Under the pieces are notes generated by a model. It had not been told where the DNA came from, did no database searches, and saw only the letters and a program-made list of their open reading frames with translations. Source: an uncultured Porphyromonadaceae bacterium (GTDB lineage Bacteria; Bacteroidota; Bacteroidia; Bacteroidales; Muribaculaceae). From it: a stretch of DNA of 44,974 nt. Both the position numbers and the translations under genes were made by a program. Positions 17,919 through 26,060 of the stretch are shown here, one piece after another (positions within the stretch are counted from its first letter, which is position 1; every line of letters starts with the position of its first letter). The stretch is from positions 1-44,974 of the forward strand of contig CAMKOE010000019.1 of the NCBI GenBank assembly GCA_946414395.1, read 5' to 3'.

Positions 17919-18413
17919 CTAGGCCTGGTCGATGACGGCCTCATCGGCCGGACTCTCGGTGAAGTGGGCGGCAATGATGTAGTCCAGCGATATCTTGCCG
18001 GGACCGGCAAGCAGCATATAGATGAAGATGCCGATGAACATCACCGGATAACCGGGCTGGAAGTTGAACAACTGGTTGGGCACCGTCTCTCCTGCCGACA
18101 TGACGAGATTCTCGGCAAACAGCATGAGGCCCAACGGGAACAAAACGGCCAGACGGGTCAAGAAACCGAGCATGATGCACACGGCACACAACAGTTCGAC
18201 GACCACCAGGATGGTCATCGATGCCTCGGGGGACATGCCCATGAGTCCGTCGAAGGTGGGCACAATCTCTTCAAAGTTCAGCATCTGGCGGATGCACAGT
18301 TGCAGGAACATGATACCCGTGAACAGGCGCAGGAACAGGCGCGACAGGTTGCTGTAGGTGTGTCCCGCGCTGTAGAGGAATAGGTTCTTGAAAAATCCAG
18401 TCATACTGCTCAA
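17919..18413 (-). CDS. DoxX-family membrane protein
   Basis: The protein has 164 residues and four predicted membrane helices, with the DoxX-like pattern RLFLRLFTGIMFLQLC (about 25-40), a central VVVELLCAVCIMLGFLTRLA (about 90-110) and a final helix ending in LLAGPGKISLDY. DoxX proteins form small membrane complexes with links to redox or sulfur chemistry, but the exact function is not settled. M1 or M4 may be the start. The neighbouring DUF5106 protein has a thioredoxin-like fold, which would fit a redox theme, though this is only inference. The gap to mnmA (101 bp) shows nothing clear. Confidence 0.85.
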   Translation of the reverse strand: MSSMTGFFKNLFLYSAGHTYSNLSRLFLRLFTGIMFLQLCIRQMLNFEEIVPTFDGLMGMSPEASMTILVVVELLCAVCIMLGFLTRLAVLFPLGLMLFAENLVMSAGETVPNQLFNFQPGYPVMFIGIFIYMLLAGPGKISLDYIIAAHFTESPADEAVIDQA

Positions 18414-18469
18414 TGCTTATTTTACTACTAATTATGATGATAAAAAATTTGCTCCGGTTAGAAATGCGG

Positions 18470-19366
18470 CTAGTACCTGGGGTTCACGGCCGACATCAGT
18501 CCCTCGACCGACAGGCTCTTATTAACGATGGTGCGCTGCCCGTCCAGGATGTAGCAGCATGGCATCACGCGCAGGTCAAGTTCTTTCATCAACTGATCAC
18601 TGCAACCTACAATCCACTTGTCGGCATAGCCAGTGGCTGCAGCCGACCAGTCGCTGCTATAACCGTTCATGCTCAAGCACAGCAGGATAGCATCACCCGA
18701 CTCGAGCAATGCATTAAGGGCGACATCGGTGCTCAGGCGCAGGCGACCGATGGCGCTGTCCGTGCTGGAATCGATAAACAACACGATATAGGTTTTGGAC
18801 TCGGGCAACTCGCTCAAGCGATGCTTCAAGCCATCGGCGCCAACATACTCAAGATCAAGCACTGCGCCCACTTGCACGGCATTGATGCGAGCCAGTTGGG
18901 TCGCATAGTGGTCGCGCACCGACCGCGGCAACTGCTTGTTGGCAGCCAGCGGCTTGGCAAACGCGACATACACCTCATCGCTCCAGTACTCAGCATCAGG
19001 GCCATAGAGCGCCCGCTCGGCCACCTTGCCCACCTTCTGCAAGTTAGAGACATTGGACTGGGCCTTATTGACAAAATCCCGCACCGACGACATCACAATA
19101 TTGCGATGAGCATAACGGAAAAAGTCCACGAAGTCGCGGAAGGTCGTTTCAAACGCGGCATTGTCGGTGATGGGACGGCTGACGTCAAAATTGTCCCAAA
19201 AATGGGTAATAATGTAATTGCAACGGCTCTCGAGATTAGAGCACGTGTCGGGAGCGAGCGGATAGGCAAACAGGGTGCCCGGCTGCTGCTCGGCCACCTG
19301 GCCCTGGGCCGACAACATCGTCGTCGTCATGGCCAATGCGGTGATTAATAGAAATATACGTTTCAT
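18470..19366 (-). CDS. Exported DUF5106-type protein with a thioredoxin-like domain lacking CxxC
   Basis: The protein has 298 residues. A signal peptide ends near MLSAQ (17-21). The part YIITHFWDNFDVSRP (about 52-66) is the hallmark of DUF5106 proteins of Bacteroidetes. The C-terminal 120 residues look like a thioredoxin/TlpA-type fold (YIVLFIDSSTDSAIGRL, then RVMPCCYILDG with the cis-proline site MP). Where TlpA has a WCxxC redox pair, this protein has DSSTDS, so thiol exchange is unlikely. The rest of the function is unknown. It is the first gene of the minus-strand run to 9070 and its upstream region is the 810-bp gap. Confidence 0.75.
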   Translation of the reverse strand: MKRIFLLITALAMTTTMLSAQGQVAEQQPGTLFAYPLAPDTCSNLESRCNYIITHFWDNFDVSRPITDNAAFETTFRDFVDFFRYAHRNIVMSSVRDFVNKAQSNVSNLQKVGKVAERALYGPDAEYWSDEVYVAFAKPLAANKQLPRSVRDHYATQLARINAVQVGAVLDLEYVGADGLKHRLSELPESKTYIVLFIDSSTDSAIGRLRLSTDVALNALLESGDAILLCLSMNGYSSDWSAAATGYADKWIVGCSDQLMKELDLRVMPCCYILDGQRTIVNKSLSVEGLMSAVNPRY

Positions 19367-19604
19367 TATCTGAATTTGTTAGCCACATGGGCATCTTTTA
19401 ACCTGCTAAATTACAACAAAACCGCCGAATCACACCCACCTATTTCTCAAAATTCTTTTCGCTACAACATTTTTTCACAATAATTAGATAGCGGGGCTGT
19501 ACCATCACTCCAATTCACGCAAAAGTCGCTAAGATATATTATTCACTAGTAGTTGAAAAAAACAAGCACCGACGCGTGAGATCGCATTAGTATAACTCTC
19601 GCCA

Positions 19605-19673
19605 GGCATGATGCTATTGAAAATGAAACGGGCCGGAAACCCTCCTACGGTTTCCAGCCAACTATCATATCGC
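19605..19673. repeat. Possible degenerate copy of the palindromic element
   Basis: An 11-bp stem with one mismatch (19631-19641 with 19649-19659, 7-base loop) sits inside weak outer arms (19605-19619 and 19658-19673). Read on the minus strand, its end GCGATATGATAGTTGG resembles the ends of copies A to C. The match is short and could be chance. Confidence 0.35.
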
Positions 19674-19941
19674 TAAGGGCAGTTTTCAAGCGTCAGTAAT
19701 TCACAGTATGAGGGTTCTTGTTTTTTGGTGTTACAAAATTACTACAGCACTATTTCAAAAAGTAGGAAAAACGTAAAATCCGTTTGGATTACTTGTGTTT
19801 TTTTGACCAAATATTTTTGTTTTTTTTGACAAATTTTATTATAACTAATAGTATATCAACCATTTATAACAACAAGTCCTAATCATAAACATAAAAATTC
19901 ATGATAATTCAGATATATGCGATATTTTTTTGTCCATTATT

Positions 19942-19972
19942 ATTGGAATTCATAAGAAAAACAGTACCTTTG
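19942..19972 (+). promoter_or_regulatory. Bacteroidetes-type promoter for the dockerin-tailed protein
   Basis: ATTG (19942-19945), a 19-bp spacer and TACCTTTG (19965-19972) match TTTG-N19-TAnnTTTG. The start of transcription would be near 19979, leaving a leader of about 200 nt. Confidence 0.7.
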
Positions 19973-20176
19973 CACTCGTTCACGTGAGTGTGAATCCTCT
20001 AATAGCAGTATGAACAATGATTTCATGAACTCCCTGCAACTAGTAGTCAGGGTGGCTATGACGAGAGTCAAGCGCCCATGAGATTGGAGTCGATTGTATT
20101 TAGTAAGCGATTTGTCAAGCACAGCGAGAATTATCATTATTATTAATTATTTATCAACATTAACTAGAAAAACAGA
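19973..20176 (+). promoter_or_regulatory. Long, possibly structured 5' leader
   Basis: Near the transcript start CACTC (19973-19977) pairs with GAGTG (19986-19990), around the 8-bp palindrome TCACGTGA (19980-19987). Further on CCCTG (20032-20036) pairs with CAGGG (20048-20052), flanked by TCAT and ATGA that could extend the helix. No known riboswitch family is recognised. The last 40 bases before the ATG are AT-rich and unstructured, as usual for efficient Bacteroidetes translation. Confidence 0.4.
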
Positions 20177-21550
20177 ATGAGAAAAATCATGAAGGCTACC
20201 GCAGTAGCCGCAATGGCATTCGTGTGCCTCCAGGCCATGGGACAGGGCATCACCTTCCGTGGCGTGTACCAGACCAGTCGTGACGACGACAACAGCGTCG
20301 GCAGCGAGTATGTGGGTTGGAACTACACTTTGCAGAAGACCATTTTCATCGTCCCCCAGGGACTCTACAAGATGGAGTGGGACGGCACGACCGTCTCCAT
20401 GCCCGAGAAGGACCCCGCGGTCAACAAGGCCGACTTCTACAGCAACGGACGCTTCACCGACGATGCCAAGGCGCTGTGGGCCACCAACTTCAATATGATG
20501 CAAGCCAACTCGGGCGCCGTCATCAAGGATGGCATCCTCACCACCATCATGTCACGCACCGACATGCAGAACCCTGATGGCCAATGGGTCACCAACGACA
20601 CCAACCGCTTTGCCGTGCGCAAGTGGGACATCAAGACCGGTGACCTGCTCACCGCCGGTGACGTCTATTATCCCGCATGGCAGTGCCTCGAGTCGGCCGG
20701 CATGGCTGTCAACCCCAAGGACGGCAAGGTCTATGGCCTGTTCCACATCACCAACAAGTACCTGCCCGACTCGATCTTGAACGACCCCGACTTCTTTGCC
20801 GACGAGAGTGCCGACTCGCTTGATTCGGGCTACGCCATCTGCACCATCGACCTGGACAAGATGGAAATCAGCCAGATCACCCCGGGCCTTTACTACGAGA
20901 ACTACGTCACCTTTGCCATCAACAGCGAGGGCCGCGCTTTTGCCCTCACCAGCGGTGGCACGGCAGCCATCCCCGCCGAGGACGGCCGCTGCTATGACAT
21001 CAACGGCGACCTCACCGGCTCACACCTCTGCGAGTTTGACCTCACCACCGGTCTGCGCATCAGCGACAACCGCGCCGGCACCGGCTACATGTCCCAGATC
21101 AAGCGCCAGTCGGCCTGCTTCAGCAAGGACGACCCCACCAAGATGTACTGGATGGGCTACTACAACAGCGGCCTGGGGTTTGACGACTACGGCAACTGGA
21201 CGACCCTGCCCGACAAGAACTGGAAGACCAACGGCAAGTATGACACTTCACTCTACGAGGTGGACATCACCACTGGCGAGGCACACCGCATCGCCAACAT
21301 CCAGGACCGTTACCTGTTCGCCCTCATGTGGGTTGACGGCGAGGAAGAGCCCCAGGTAGAGGCCCTGCGTGGCGACGTTGACCAGGACGGTACCATCACC
21401 ATCGCCGATGTCACCGCATTGATCGACTACGTCCTTTCCCATGACGCCACCGCCATCAGCACCGCCAGCGCCGACTGCGACCAGGACGGCGACATCACCA
21501 TCGCCGACGTCACCGCCCTCATCGACCGCATCCTCGCCGGGCAGTGGTAA
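20177..21550 (+). CDS. Secreted protein of unknown function with C-terminal dockerin-like repeats
   Basis: The protein has 457 residues. A signal peptide (1-22, ending AMGQ) precedes a region of short repeated beta strands (about 25-390; for example SAGMAVNPKDGKVYGLF, TFAINSEGRAFALTSGG and LYEVDITTGEAHRIAN), which looks like a beta-propeller. No catalytic motif is evident. The C-terminus (398-457) carries two dockerin-like calcium-binding repeats: GDVDQDGTITIADVTALID and DCDQDGDITIADVTALID, ending in W457. The tail is close to that of the amylase at 195-3428, so the two probably share a location or partner. It is preceded by its own promoter and long leader and followed by a strong hairpin, so it is likely monocistronic. 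Confidence 0.8.
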   Translation: MRKIMKATAVAAMAFVCLQAMGQGITFRGVYQTSRDDDNSVGSEYVGWNYTLQKTIFIVPQGLYKMEWDGTTVSMPEKDPAVNKADFYSNGRFTDDAKALWATNFNMMQANSGAVIKDGILTTIMSRTDMQNPDGQWVTNDTNRFAVRKWDIKTGDLLTAGDVYYPAWQCLESAGMAVNPKDGKVYGLFHITNKYLPDSILNDPDFFADESADSLDSGYAICTIDLDKMEISQITPGLYYENYVTFAINSEGRAFALTSGGTAAIPAEDGRCYDINGDLTGSHLCEFDLTTGLRISDNRAGTGYMSQIKRQSACFSKDDPTKMYWMGYYNSGLGFDDYGNWTTLPDKNWKTNGKYDTSLYEVDITTGEAHRIANIQDRYLFALMWVDGEEEPQVEALRGDVDQDGTITIADVTALIDYVLSHDATAISTASADCDQDGDITIADVTALIDRILAGQW

Positions 21551-21578
21551 CCCACCACCCCACCGACCAATACACACA

Positions 21579-21609
21579 GCGAGCCGGCCCCATTCCAGAG
21601 CCGGCTCGC
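21579..21609. terminator. Perfect 10-bp hairpin between convergent genes
   Basis: GCGAGCCGGC (21579-21588) and GCCGGCTCGC (21600-21609) pair fully around an 11-base loop. It lies 28 bp past the stop of the dockerin-tailed gene and 24 bp before the end of the glycan locus on the other strand, so it may serve both. No long T-run follows on either strand. Confidence 0.7.
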
Positions 21610-21633
21610 CGTATTATCCGCAAAGGGGATAAA

Positions 21634-22065
21634 TCACAACACATTCGAACGAGGCTTTTCCCCTCTTATTCGATAATCCATAACTTCCACAAGCCTTTTA
21701 ATAGGCTCTACTAAGGTTAAAAGTAGCGCGCGCCTCAACCCTAAATACTTGAAGTACTTTTTAATTTTATCCCATTGACGATAATAATAGACATAGAATG
21801 CATAAGTATTTAAATAATTAAAGACAAATATCCTCGAATGCTCCGTCTGTTCTTCCCTGGGAATACTTAACATTGCATCCATAACAAGGAGATTTAAACC
21901 TTCAAGGTTTTTTGCTGCGGTTATGCTGTTCGATTGAACTCTATATACACCCATGGGCCGGTTGATCAGATAACACTTGCCTTGTGTCATTAAGGCATAG
22001 AATAACATCCAATCAAACCCTATCGGGTCATACCGATCATATTTGGAATTATCAATAGCAGACGC
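21634..22065 (-). pseudogene. Glycosyltransferase family 2, C-terminal fragment
   Basis: The frame is open from 22065 (just after an in-frame TAG) to the stop at 21634. It begins ASAIDNSKYDRYDP and goes on with GFDWMLFYALMTQGKCYLIN and GVYRVQSNSIT. These match the middle and C-terminal part of the intact GT2 at 22752-23768 (MGDYPMWLYACYYSKP and TGVYRELEHSAS). The N-terminal GT-A domain with the DxD motif is missing, so it cannot be a working transferase. The first ATG in frame (22006-22008) lies well inside the family sequence. It touches the truncated flippase gene directly and looks like the other side of a deletion junction. Confidence 0.8.
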
Positions 22066-22573
22066 CTAATCCATGATAGGCAGCAACGATTGCCACAACA
22101 CCTGCAACCACTTGAGAAGTGGAATTAATGATCATCTTGGCCCTGAAATTCAATGCCCGGGACAATTGAGCACTTTGCACAATCGTGAATGACGAGATAA
22201 TCAGCAACAACCCCTCAACACGCATCAATTGAGACAATATCGGCTTATCATAGAACTGTGCAACCCACGGGGCTATCAGCCAGATGACACCAGACATCAC
22301 CACGCCAGCAAATATGTTGAAATAGAACGCCGTGCTGCTATCATTCTCGGTCATGTCAGGCTTGCGTATCAATGCATTGCCAAAACTACTGTTGATAAAC
22401 CCGCCAGCGATTGCATTGAACACGCCGATCATGGCCAACAGACCATAATCACTCGGGCTAAGCAATCGGGCCAGAATAACCCCAATAACAAAGCCAAAAC
22501 CAAGTGTTGCCACTTGGTCCAGCGATGTCCAGGCTACACCCTTGACAGTTTTTTTCTTCAGCGACTCAGGCAT
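22052..22573 (-). pseudogene. Polysaccharide flippase (Wzx/WzxC-like), N-terminal fragment
   Basis: This 173-residue frame begins MPESLKKKTVKGVAW and covers the first five or so membrane helices of a MATE-type lipopolysaccharide flippase, including LARLLSPSDYGLLAMIG. Full-length members have about 480 residues. The reading stops at YHGLGVCY, where relatives continue through seven or more further helices. Directly after GLGV the other frame becomes that of a GT2 C-terminus, so the gene has lost its 3' part. It would flip lipid-linked glycan units across the inner membrane if intact. It is last in the minus-strand glycan locus, 178 bp after the intact GT2. Confidence 0.85.
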
Positions 22574-22751
22574 CCAGAAAAGGCAAATATTTAGTACTAC
22601 TATCTAGTCCCAATAATGGTTTTTAGCGACCTTCCCTCATCATCTCACACGCAATCAGGACGTTAAAATCTTGCCATTACATCCTTACATCAACAAAACC
22701 ACTGTTATCATTATCACCCTAAGATGAAAACATTCTAAGCATTTTCGATGA

Positions 22752-23768
22752 TCAGTTTTTGATGCGGTTTCTTATACCCCTTATAAATGGTTTTATTCGG
22801 ACATACTTATCTAATACTACCAAAAAGAATTTGCGCAGCAACCTATTGCTCAACATCACATGTTTAATCATCAGTTTGGGTGTAATTGGCAAGCCATATT
22901 TTTTGTAAACCTGCATGATATCAATATCCACCTTCTGGTCACTGGGCAACAATATCCACTGGAGTTGAGAAACCATTTTCCTCTTGATATCATTTATCAA
23001 GTCCTCGCGATGAAAGTGTTCTGCAAAAAACATCCTGATATCAAATGCAGATAATTCAAATTCTATCTGCTTGTTTATGTCAGGATTATGACTGGCAGAA
23101 TGCTCCAATTCGCGATATACGCCCGTGCTCTTTGGAATATAATAGGGTTTGGAATAATAACACGCATACAGCCACATCGGATAATCACCCATTTTCCATC
23201 CCCGCTCAATAAGATTGTTCTCCGCATAAAAACGCCTGTAAGATAGATATAGTTCCTTCCTAAAACAGACCGTAAGCGTTAGGCACTCATTATGGTGCAT
23301 CTCCACATCAAACGAATTCATCGGATTACCAAAGTTCCGAATCGATATTCGCTGATGTTTTTGGTCATACTTGTCAACCGCAGTATGTACAATGCCTATT
23401 TCTGGATTATTCTCCATAATATCCACCTGCATCTGCAATTTATTAGGGTCTGTCCAATAATCATCTCCTTCACAATAGGCTATATATTTGGATTGGGGAT
23501 GAATTGCAGCATTTATTACACGTGCAAGCGAGCCATCATGCTTATGATATTGGTTTTCTGTCTCGTAAATGGGCTTGATGATGTCAGGGTATTTCTCTGC
23601 ATACTCGCGGATAATGGCAGCCGAGCCGTCGGTCGAGGCATCGTCATGAACAATTGCCTCAAAGGGGAATGTCGTCTGCTGCATCACAAAGCCGTCCAAA
23701 CACTGACGTAGGAACGGTTCGTGGTTATAGACCAGGCATTGAATTGATACTATTGGTGCTTCAGTCAT
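22752..23768 (-). CDS. Glycosyltransferase family 2
   Basis: The protein has 338 residues. The N-terminal GT-A domain begins VSIQCLVYNHEPFLRQCL and contains HDDASTDGS (41-49) for nucleotide-sugar binding and EGDDYW (100-105), the DxD-like metal site. The C-terminal part (about 180-338) is helical and matches a family of Bacteroidales capsule and O-antigen transferases. It would add one sugar to a lipid-linked glycan at the cytoplasmic face of the inner membrane. Donor and acceptor are unknown. It is more AT-rich than the chromosome average and is followed by the damaged flippase/GT2 remnants. Confidence 0.9.
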   Translation of the reverse strand: MTEAPIVSIQCLVYNHEPFLRQCLDGFVMQQTTFPFEAIVHDDASTDGSAAIIREYAEKYPDIIKPIYETENQYHKHDGSLARVINAAIHPQSKYIAYCEGDDYWTDPNKLQMQVDIMENNPEIGIVHTAVDKYDQKHQRISIRNFGNPMNSFDVEMHHNECLTLTVCFRKELYLSYRRFYAENNLIERGWKMGDYPMWLYACYYSKPYYIPKSTGVYRELEHSASHNPDINKQIEFELSAFDIRMFFAEHFHREDLINDIKRKMVSQLQWILLPSDQKVDIDIMQVYKKYGLPITPKLMIKHVMLSNRLLRKFFLVVLDKYVRIKPFIRGIRNRIKN

Positions 23769-23865
23769 TCCTATTAAGTTTATTAAAAAACATCAAAACA
23801 GGCCACAAATCAGTTTAATAATAAACAACATGATTATTATTCGAAAAATCATAGGAGTATAGATC

Positions 23866-24900
23866 CTAACTTTTAACTAAATTCTCAATTTCCTCAATAG
23901 AAATATAGTCCTCTTCTCTCCCCCAAATTTTCGAGAATCGCTGTTCTATCATCTCTTCTTTAAAATTGACTAAGTAGTCATGCCAAGAAAAATGAGGTTC
24001 ATAACCTAATTCATTAACAGTCTTTCTTATATCCAATACAAATTGTTGAGAACTTCTCTTTTCTGGTTTATAAATCATGCGAGAACGATGGCCTTTTGGG
24101 CTAAAGACATCAACTATTCCTTCGATACGTTCCTTTAAAGTACTGCCCCCGCTACCTACATTGTAGATTCCACCATCGACACAAGCACATAATGCCTTTT
24201 CGATAATCTGTAAGAAATCCTTTATACATATAGTTTCAAGTAGTCGATTTGGGTCACCCCATATTTCAATGTCCGCTCCCTGCATCGCACGATATATTAA
24301 ATACCTATCAGATACTAAAACTTTCTTTCCATCAGTAAATGTATAAGGATTTGGATGATAAAGATATATTCTTGAGAGACGAAAAATAAATCTCTTAAGG
24401 CCATAAGCACGATAATAATGCTCTATCATTTCTACAGCAGCATTTTTGGCGATAACATAGAGCCAATGATCACCTTCTGGAACTTTCCTCTGGGAATCTG
24501 CAGGTATTGGAACTTTTGTTCCAAACAGATAACTGATATCAAACAATGTTTGAGGGAATAAGATTCGGTCTGCACACACTTTCCTTGCATATTCCAAAAC
24601 GTTTAGAGTGCCTTGGATGATCGACTGCACATAACTTGTTCCATCAAATCCCTTCATAACAGCCGGAAGCATTCCTGCAAAATGAACAATTGCATATACA
24701 TTCCCCTTCGGCAACACCTCGAATTGAGTTGAATCAGAAATATCAATAGAATAATAGGTTATACCATAATCCGCAAAAAAGCCATTGTCATTTTTGCGAT
24801 GGCCGATTGCTATGACATCATATCCAATGCTCTTCAAATGAGTAGAGATATGAGCACCAAGATTACCTGTTGCACCAAAGACAACTATTCTTTTATCCAT
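23866..24900 (-). CDS. NAD-dependent epimerase/dehydratase (extended SDR)
   Basis: The protein has 344 residues. The nucleotide-binding loop GATGNLG is at 9-15, and the catalytic pair YVIAK is at 148-152. The usual serine/threonine before the tyrosine is not obvious; the stretch reads FPQTLFD (115-121), with T118 as a possible substitute. This family makes or alters nucleotide sugars such as UDP-glucose epimers or dTDP-deoxysugars. The exact sugar is unknown. It begins one base after the stop of the ATP-grasp gene, so the two are translationally linked. Both are much more AT-rich than genes on either side, a sign of shared foreign origin. Confidence 0.88.
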   Translation of the reverse strand: MDKRIVVFGATGNLGAHISTHLKSIGYDVIAIGHRKNDNGFFADYGITYYSIDISDSTQFEVLPKGNVYAIVHFAGMLPAVMKGFDGTSYVQSIIQGTLNVLEYARKVCADRILFPQTLFDISYLFGTKVPIPADSQRKVPEGDHWLYVIAKNAAVEMIEHYYRAYGLKRFIFRLSRIYLYHPNPYTFTDGKKVLVSDRYLIYRAMQGADIEIWGDPNRLLETICIKDFLQIIEKALCACVDGGIYNVGSGGSTLKERIEGIVDVFSPKGHRSRMIYKPEKRSSQQFVLDIRKTVNELGYEPHFSWHDYLVNFKEEMIEQRFSKIWGREEDYISIEEIENLVKS

Positions 24901-24901
24901 A

Positions 24902-26014
24902 TTAAATAATGTTTGGAGTTATTTTATGATCTGATTTATATATCAAGTAACCATTCCTCTCATAATTGGAATGGCTTTCTTCAAGTTTAGTTGAATAAAC
25001 CTCTTTTCTTACAAGCCAATCCTTTCCGGAGGCATTTTCAAAGAAGGGAAGAAGATATGATGTCTGCTTTGTTAAATAATATATGCCTGCGTAAGCCTGT
25101 TTTTCAATTCTAACAGGTTTAACAAATTGATCAAGAGCCACATCAATCATGCACCTCAGATAATCAATACCAGAACTCATATAAACAAGTTTATTTGAGA
25201 TATCATCACCTCCTCCACGCAAGTTAACTTCTATTAGATACAATTCGTCACCTTTATACTTAACTTCAATATGTGACGCACCATTTATATATCCAATTGC
25301 CGATAATAGCAATGGGACAACATTCTCAATCTTTTGTTTCAACCTTTCAGAAATAATCGCAGGTTGATGATGGCCTAATTCCACAAAATGTGGTGCTGAC
25401 GAACTATCTTTATCCGTAATTTGAATGACATAATGTTGTCCATGAAAAGAGATACTCTCAATGGACAATTCTTTGCCTTCAATAAACTCTTCAACTATAA
25501 TGCCGAACTTATTATCCTTAGATGCATAATCTATTGCATCTTTGAATTCAGAATCATTAAAAGCAAAAGAAACACCTTTCTTACCTCCTCCTTCACATGG
25601 TTTTACCACACATGGATAAATTTGGTTATCTATTCCCCGGTAAAAATAGAACTTAGGGGATTCTAATCCAATTATTGACTGGGCCAGCAAACGAATGTTG
25701 TATTTATCCTGTAACGATAATAGCGTTTTGTATGGAGTACCATTAAGATGCAATTTTTCAGCAACATACGATGCAACTTTTGCAGTTGCATCCGACGCAT
25801 TTGACATAACCCCATCCACATGATTGATCATGCAGATTTCAGCAATTCTATCCATTTCAAAGATGGATATTGGATAGAAATGATCAACGACCTCTTTACA
25901 TACAGCCCCCTGCTCCCATGCGAAACAGAACGTTTCAATATCCAATTCCTTCGCCTTCAGGCATAGTGGATATTGACCCGTCGAAGCACCAATAATAGCC
26001 AATTTCTTTCTCAT
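24902..26014 (-). CDS. ATP-grasp ligase, AT-rich copy
   Basis: The protein has 370 residues. The N-terminal pre-ATP-grasp domain begins KKLAIIGASTGQYPL. The ATP-grasp core includes K138 in CVVKPC, the flexible loop GGGKKG (142-147), E250 and the metal site IEVNLRGGGD (261-270, with E262, N264 and R266). Members join a carboxylate to an amine with ATP; in glycan clusters they may attach amino acids to sugars. The acceptor is unknown. It is in line with a second, different ATP-grasp gene upstream and one base from the SDR gene downstream. The strong AT bias sets this pair apart from the upstream DegT and ATP-grasp genes. Confidence 0.88.
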   Translation of the reverse strand: MRKKLAIIGASTGQYPLCLKAKELDIETFCFAWEQGAVCKEVVDHFYPISIFEMDRIAEICMINHVDGVMSNASDATAKVASYVAEKLHLNGTPYKTLLSLQDKYNIRLLAQSIIGLESPKFYFYRGIDNQIYPCVVKPCEGGGKKGVSFAFNDSEFKDAIDYASKDNKFGIIVEEFIEGKELSIESISFHGQHYVIQITDKDSSSAPHFVELGHHQPAIISERLKQKIENVVPLLLSAIGYINGASHIEVKYKGDELYLIEVNLRGGGDDISNKLVYMSSGIDYLRCMIDVALDQFVKPVRIEKQAYAGIYYLTKQTSYLLPFFENASGKDWLVRKEVYSTKLEESHSNYERNGYLIYKSDHKITPNII

Positions 26015-26060
26015 CTATCTATAGATTTACAAATCGCTATTACAGTCTTTTGGCTTTCCA

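Larger units (their letters stand above)
19367..20176. other. 810-bp non-coding region, partly AT-rich
   Basis: No convincing gene is present on either strand. From left to right it holds a short mixed segment, a possible degenerate copy of the palindromic element (19605-19673), a very AT-rich stretch with T-runs (about 19780-19950), a good plus-strand promoter (19942-19972) and a long folded leader for the gene at 20177. Confidence 0.7.
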
